A stretch of 9,009 bases of DNA from Clostridiales bacterium. GTDB lineage: Bacteria > Bacillota > Clostridia > Lachnospirales > Lachnospiraceae. Positions 5,910 to 9,009 of the stretch are shown here, piece by piece. The notes beneath the pieces are model-generated. The model did no database searches, was not told the DNA's origin, and saw only the letters and a list, made by a program, of their open reading frames with translations. A program made the position numbers and the translations under genes. Position 1 is the first letter of the stretch. The number at the start of each line of letters is the position of its first letter. The DNA is taken from contig JAJQIQ010000164.1 in NCBI GenBank assembly GCA_021199135.1, forward strand, positions 1 to 9,009, in the 5' to 3' direction.

Positions 5910-7646
5910 AACAGACCGATGGGCTTCGCCCGCAAGAAGCGACTTGGCGATATGCTGATAGAAGCAGGCGTCATCACCGAGGAGCAGCTTGCGAGCGCAC
6001 TGGAAGCCCAGCAAGGCGAAAAAAAAGGGCAGCGGCTAGGCACCGTCCTCACAGACCTCGGTTTCGCCACGGAGCAGGACATCAAGAAGGTGCTGATGGA
6101 TCAGCTTGGACTCCCTGGCATAAACCTTGGAGAGGTCCATATCCCGGATGAAGTCAGGGAGCTTGTGGACGAGGAAGTTCTCCGCAAGTATATGCTGATG
6201 CCGTTCGGCATCAATGAGCGAAATCCGAACGTCATCGAAGTCGCGATGAGCGACCCGTCCGATATCCGAGCGGTGGACGACCTCACGGTCATCACCGGAC
6301 GCCAGATAGACAGATACGTCGCGACCCCCAGCGACATTTCCTCCACCCTAGACCGCTACTACGGCAGCGCCGAGGCCATGAGGGTGGCGGAGCAGTACCG
6401 CAAGGAGCGCGGCGAGAAGAGCAAGGTCGAGGAAGAGAACGAGACCGCGGACGTCAAGGAAGCGCCCATCGTAAAGCTCGTGAACCAGATCATAGAGCAG
6501 GCGGTCCACCGCCGTGCCAGTGATGTCCACATCGAGCCGATGGAGCGCCAGGTGCGCGTCAGGTACCGCGTGGACGGCGTGCTGCACGAGGCGATGAAGC
6601 ACGACGTGAGCATCCAGAACGCCCTCGTCGCCAGGATAAAGATTATCAGCGGCCTGGACATCTCCGAGAAGAGGAAGCCTCAGGACGGCCGCGCGACCAG
6701 CATAGTAGACCGCCGGGAGTACGACATCCGTGTCTCCATCCTCCCCACGGTGTACGGCGAGAAGGTCGTCATGCGACTCGCCGAGAAGAAGGCCCTCTCG
6801 ATGGACAAGAAGGACCTCGGCTTCCCGGATTCCGAGCTTGCCACGTTCAATAGCATTTTGAGCCATACCAATGGCATGATCCTCGTCACAGGGCCTACCG
6901 GATCCGGCAAGTCGACGACGCTGTACACGGCGCTCAGCGAGCTGAACGTCGAGGGCGTGAACATCATCACGGTCGAGGACCCTGTCGAGGCAAACATAAA
7001 CGGCGTAAACCAGGTTCAGGTGAATGAGAAGGCGGGGCTGACCTTCGCGTCGGCGCTCCGTTCCATCCTCCGCCAGGACCCGGACATCATAATGATAGGA
7101 GAGATCCGAGACCAGGAGACCGCCGACATCGCGGTCAGGGCCTCCATCACGGGCCACTTGGTCGTCAGCACCATACATACGAACAGCTCCGCAAACACGA
7201 TCACCCGTCTGGTGGACATGGGCGTGGAGAGATACCTGGTGGCGGATTCAGTCATAGGCATCATCGCCCAGAGGCTCATGCGCCGCGTATGCCCGAAGTG
7301 CTCGACCGTCGATGACGCGACCGAGTCCGAGCGCAGGATCCTGGGGATCACGGACCCGACCAAGGAGATCAAGCTCCGCCACGCGGGGACCCGCGAGTGC
7401 GCCACCTGCGGCGGCACCGGGTACTACGGCCGAATCGGCGTCTACGAGATCATGCCGATCACCACGCAGCTGCGCCGCGAGATCGTGGCCGGCACGCCGG
7501 CAGACACGATCGAGGAGATGGCCATAAAGAACGGCATGAGGACCATCCGAATGGGCGCCGTGAATTACGCCCTGCAGGGCATCACGACGGTCGACGAGGT
7601 CAGGCGAGTCGCCTACGAGGCATCGGACGACGAGGAGCAGCAATAG
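5904..7646 (+). CDS. pilB: Type IV pilus extension ATPase PilB (GspE/MshE type)
   Basis: PilB is the cytoplasmic hexameric ATPase that powers pilin assembly through the PilC platform. The product has 580 residues. The N-terminus has two tandem MshEN motifs, RLG..LI..GVI....L...L..Q at 13-36 and RLG..L...GFA....I...L..Q at 44-67, the pattern known to bind c-di-GMP in MshE. A second N-terminal subdomain (about 80-155) and a charged linker (about 158-185) follow. The motor has Walker A GPTGSGKST at 330-338, the Asp box VEDPVE at 357-362, Walker B DIIMIGEIRD at 394-403 with catalytic E400, and the His box TGHLVVSTIHTN at 416-427. The zinc tetracysteine C463/C466 and C499/C502 separates it from PilT. 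GGGAGGG at 5887-5893 lies 10 nt before the chosen ATG; a second ATG follows immediately. A GspE of a type II secretion system is unlikely because pilT is adjacent. Confidence 0.96.
   Translation: MMNRPMGFARKKRLGDMLIEAGVITEEQLASALEAQQGEKKGQRLGTVLTDLGFATEQDIKKVLMDQLGLPGINLGEVHIPDEVRELVDEEVLRKYMLMPFGINERNPNVIEVAMSDPSDIRAVDDLTVITGRQIDRYVATPSDISSTLDRYYGSAEAMRVAEQYRKERGEKSKVEEENETADVKEAPIVKLVNQIIEQAVHRRASDVHIEPMERQVRVRYRVDGVLHEAMKHDVSIQNALVARIKIISGLDISEKRKPQDGRATSIVDRREYDIRVSILPTVYGEKVVMRLAEKKALSMDKKDLGFPDSELATFNSILSHTNGMILVTGPTGSGKSTTLYTALSELNVEGVNIITVEDPVEANINGVNQVQVNEKAGLTFASALRSILRQDPDIIMIGEIRDQETADIAVRASITGHLVVSTIHTNSSANTITRLVDMGVERYLVADSVIGIIAQRLMRRVCPKCSTVDDATESERRILGITDPTKEIKLRHAGTRECATCGGTGYYGRIGVYEIMPITTQLRREIVAGTPADTIEEMAIKNGMRTIRMGAVNYALQGITTVDEVRRVAYEASDDEEQQ
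6019..6026 (+). repeat. Run of eight A residues within the pilB N-terminal region
   Basis: The codons GAA AAA AAA GGG (residues 39-42) give an uninterrupted A8 tract in an otherwise GC-rich gene, in the linker between the two MshEN motifs. The frame is intact in this copy. Such tracts are prone to replication or transcription slippage, and a -1 shift would end translation soon after, before the motor domain. Confidence 0.6.
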
Positions 7647-7723
7647 CATAAATCATGGCAATAGCGGTAAATTTTTCACAGGATTTGCCGATATATAACA
7701 CGATAGGGAGTAAGAGGACGGAC

Positions 7724-8785
7724 ATGGAAACGACAATGCCAAACATCCTGCGCATGGCAGCCGAGAAGAAGGCTTCCGATGTGCACATCACAGTCGGGAT
7801 CAAGCCCAAATGTCGCGTGGACGGCACCCTCCTATACATGGAGGAGTTCGAGGTGCTCACCCCGGAGAAGACCGAGGAGCTCACGAAGTCGATGATGAAG
7901 CAGCCGCAGCTGGATACTTTCGCGAGGGACGGCGAGGTCGATTTCGCCTACTCCCTTCCGGATTTGGGCCGTTTCCGTGTGAACATCTTCCAGCAGAGAG
8001 GCTCATACGCCGCGGTTCTCCGCCTTGTGGCGACGAGGATTCCCCTTCCCGAGGAGCTCGGGATCCCGGCGGCGGTCATGGAGCTCACGAAGCGCAAGAG
8101 AGGCCTGGTCCTCGTGACGGGGCCCACCGGTTCTGGCAAGTCCACGACGCTGGCCTCCATGCTTGACGCGATAAACACGAACCGCAATGAGCACATCATC
8201 ACGGTTGAGGATCCGATAGAGTACCTGCACGTGCACAAGCAGTCGGTAGTGAACCAGCGCGAGCTGGGGCTCGACACGCAGTCGTACGGCAATGCGATCC
8301 GCGCCGCCCTCCGTGAGGACCCGGACATCATCCTCATCGGAGAGATGCGAGACTACGACACGATATCCACCGCCATCACCGCAGCCGAGACAGGCCACCT
8401 GGTCTTCTCCACCCTGCACACGATCGGCGCGGCGCCCACGATAGAGCGTATCGTCGACGTCTTCCCGGCGCACCAGCAGAACCAGGTTCGCGGGCAGCTC
8501 GCATCGGTGCTCGAGGCGGTCATATCCCAGCAGCTGATGCCGACGATAGACGTCAAAGGCCGCGTGGCGGCGTTCGAGGTCATGCTCGGCACCCCGGCGA
8601 TAAAGAATCTGATCCGTGAGGACAAGGCGCACCAGATTCCGTCCATCATGCAGACGAGCAAGAAGCAGGGCATGCAGACCATGGACGATTTCATCTTCGA
8701 TTTATACATGAAGCGCCGCATAGACGCGACCAACGCAGCCGAGTACGCGCAGGATCCTGGCGCGATGCAGGCTAAGCTATTCTAA
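7724..8785 (+). CDS. pilT: Type IV pilus retraction ATPase PilT
   Basis: PilT is the cytoplasmic hexameric ATPase that depolymerises pili, driving twitching, surface sensing and DNA uptake. I chose ATG 7724 (353 residues, the normal PilT length) because AAGAGG at 7712-7717 sits 6 nt upstream, and because METTMPNILRMAAEKKASDVHITVG matches the family N-terminus. An in-frame ATG at 7655 would add 23 residues without a well-spaced ribosome binding site. Motifs are Walker A GPTGSGKST at 133-141, the Asp box VEDPIE at 161-166, Walker B LIGEMRD with E207, and the His box TGHLVFSTLHT at 223-233. The C-terminal AIKNLIREDKAHQIPSIMQT is the PilT hallmark. It lacks PilB's N-terminal domains and zinc cysteines. 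A 77-bp gap separates it from pilB. Confidence 0.96.
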   Translation: METTMPNILRMAAEKKASDVHITVGIKPKCRVDGTLLYMEEFEVLTPEKTEELTKSMMKQPQLDTFARDGEVDFAYSLPDLGRFRVNIFQQRGSYAAVLRLVATRIPLPEELGIPAAVMELTKRKRGLVLVTGPTGSGKSTTLASMLDAINTNRNEHIITVEDPIEYLHVHKQSVVNQRELGLDTQSYGNAIRAALREDPDIILIGEMRDYDTISTAITAAETGHLVFSTLHTIGAAPTIERIVDVFPAHQQNQVRGQLASVLEAVISQQLMPTIDVKGRVAAFEVMLGTPAIKNLIREDKAHQIPSIMQTSKKQGMQTMDDFIFDLYMKRRIDATNAAEYAQDPGAMQAKLF

Positions 8786-8800
8786 GCAGGGGAGGACGCT

Positions 8801-9009
8801 ATGGCAAGTTACAAGTACGAGGTCATCTCGGCAAATGGAAAAATCGAAAAGGGCGCGCTCGAGGCGGACAACCTCGAGATGGCGCAGGCGGCGCTCAAGG
8901 CGCAGGGGAACACGATTGTTAACCTCGCGGTCGGCAACGCCCTCAATAAAGACCTGGACATCCACATCGGCAAGGCGGTCAGCTCCCGCGAGATGAGCGT
9001 CTTCTGCCG
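8801..9009 (+). CDS. pilC: Type IV pilus inner-membrane platform protein PilC, 3'-truncated by window edge
   Basis: PilC (GspF family) is the polytopic inner-membrane protein on which PilB and PilT act. Only 69 codons are visible, all in the cytoplasmic N-terminal part. The opening MASYKYEVISANGKIEKGAL, followed by EADNLEMAQAALKAQGNTIV, is the standard GspF/PilC start (a Y.Y...-G....G.-.A-....A...L..-G pattern). SSREMSVFCR at the end corresponds to the region that usually continues into FxRQL of the first GspF domain. The membrane segments lie beyond the window. GGGGAGG at 8789-8795, 5 nt before the ATG, is a strong ribosome binding site. It starts 15 bp after pilT and is surely in the same operon. 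Confidence 0.9.
   Translation, partial: MASYKYEVISANGKIEKGALEADNLEMAQAALKAQGNTIVNLAVGNALNKDLDIHIGKAVSSREMSVFC

Noticed and set aside
6348..7178. 276-codon open frame on the - strand across pilB
   Set aside because: It is antisense to the conserved PilB motor region, and its composition (rich in Leu, Val, Asp, Arg, His) is that of a reverse-frame shadow.
6880..8160. Similar nucleotide stretches in pilB and pilT around Walker A
   Set aside because: This reflects the shared ancestry of the PilB/PilT ATPases and codon bias, not a recent duplication or repeat element.

Overview
The window is bacterial chromosomal DNA with densely packed genes, all on the + strand. The genes are GC-rich by eye, with short AT-rich patches at gene junctions. 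It holds two conserved gene blocks joined end to end. I see no mobile element, CRISPR array, tRNA or rRNA, and no clearly novel system. It reads as an ordinary core-genome region with a few local oddities.

Block 1 (1-5698) is the tail of the widespread dxs-tlyA-nadK-argR-recN cluster. It encodes 1-deoxyxylulose-5-phosphate synthase (truncated by the window edge), the TlyA-type rRNA methyltransferase, NAD kinase, the arginine repressor ArgR/AhrC and the DNA-repair ATPase RecN. The genes overlap (dxs/tlyA ATGA) or are 1-21 bp apart, so they are probably one transcript that begins upstream of the window. The products serve isoprenoid precursors, ribosome modification, NADP supply, arginine control and double-strand break repair. 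They are linked by co-transcription rather than by one pathway.

A 205-bp AT-rich gap (5699-5903) follows. It has no convincing intrinsic terminator. It holds a near-consensus sigma-A/sigma-70 promoter (TTGACG, 17 bp, TATAAT), A/T tracts upstream of it, and a short leader with a 9-bp direct repeat around tandem ATG codons.

Block 2 (5904-9009) is the start of a type IV pilus motor operon. It encodes the extension ATPase PilB with an N-terminal MshEN (c-di-GMP-binding type) domain, the retraction ATPase PilT, and the first 69 codons of the inner-membrane platform protein PilC, cut by the window end. PilB and PilT would drive pilus extension and retraction through PilC, giving twitching, adhesion or DNA uptake.

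The block 1 gene order is typical of Firmicutes (Clostridia/Bacilli) and some relatives. In spore-formers recN is normally followed by spoIVB and spo0A. Here a pilus operon takes that place, which suggests a non-sporulating GC-rich lineage such as Synergistota or a GC-rich Clostridia/Negativicutes-like bacterium. I lean to Synergistota, but this is an inference from gene order and composition only.
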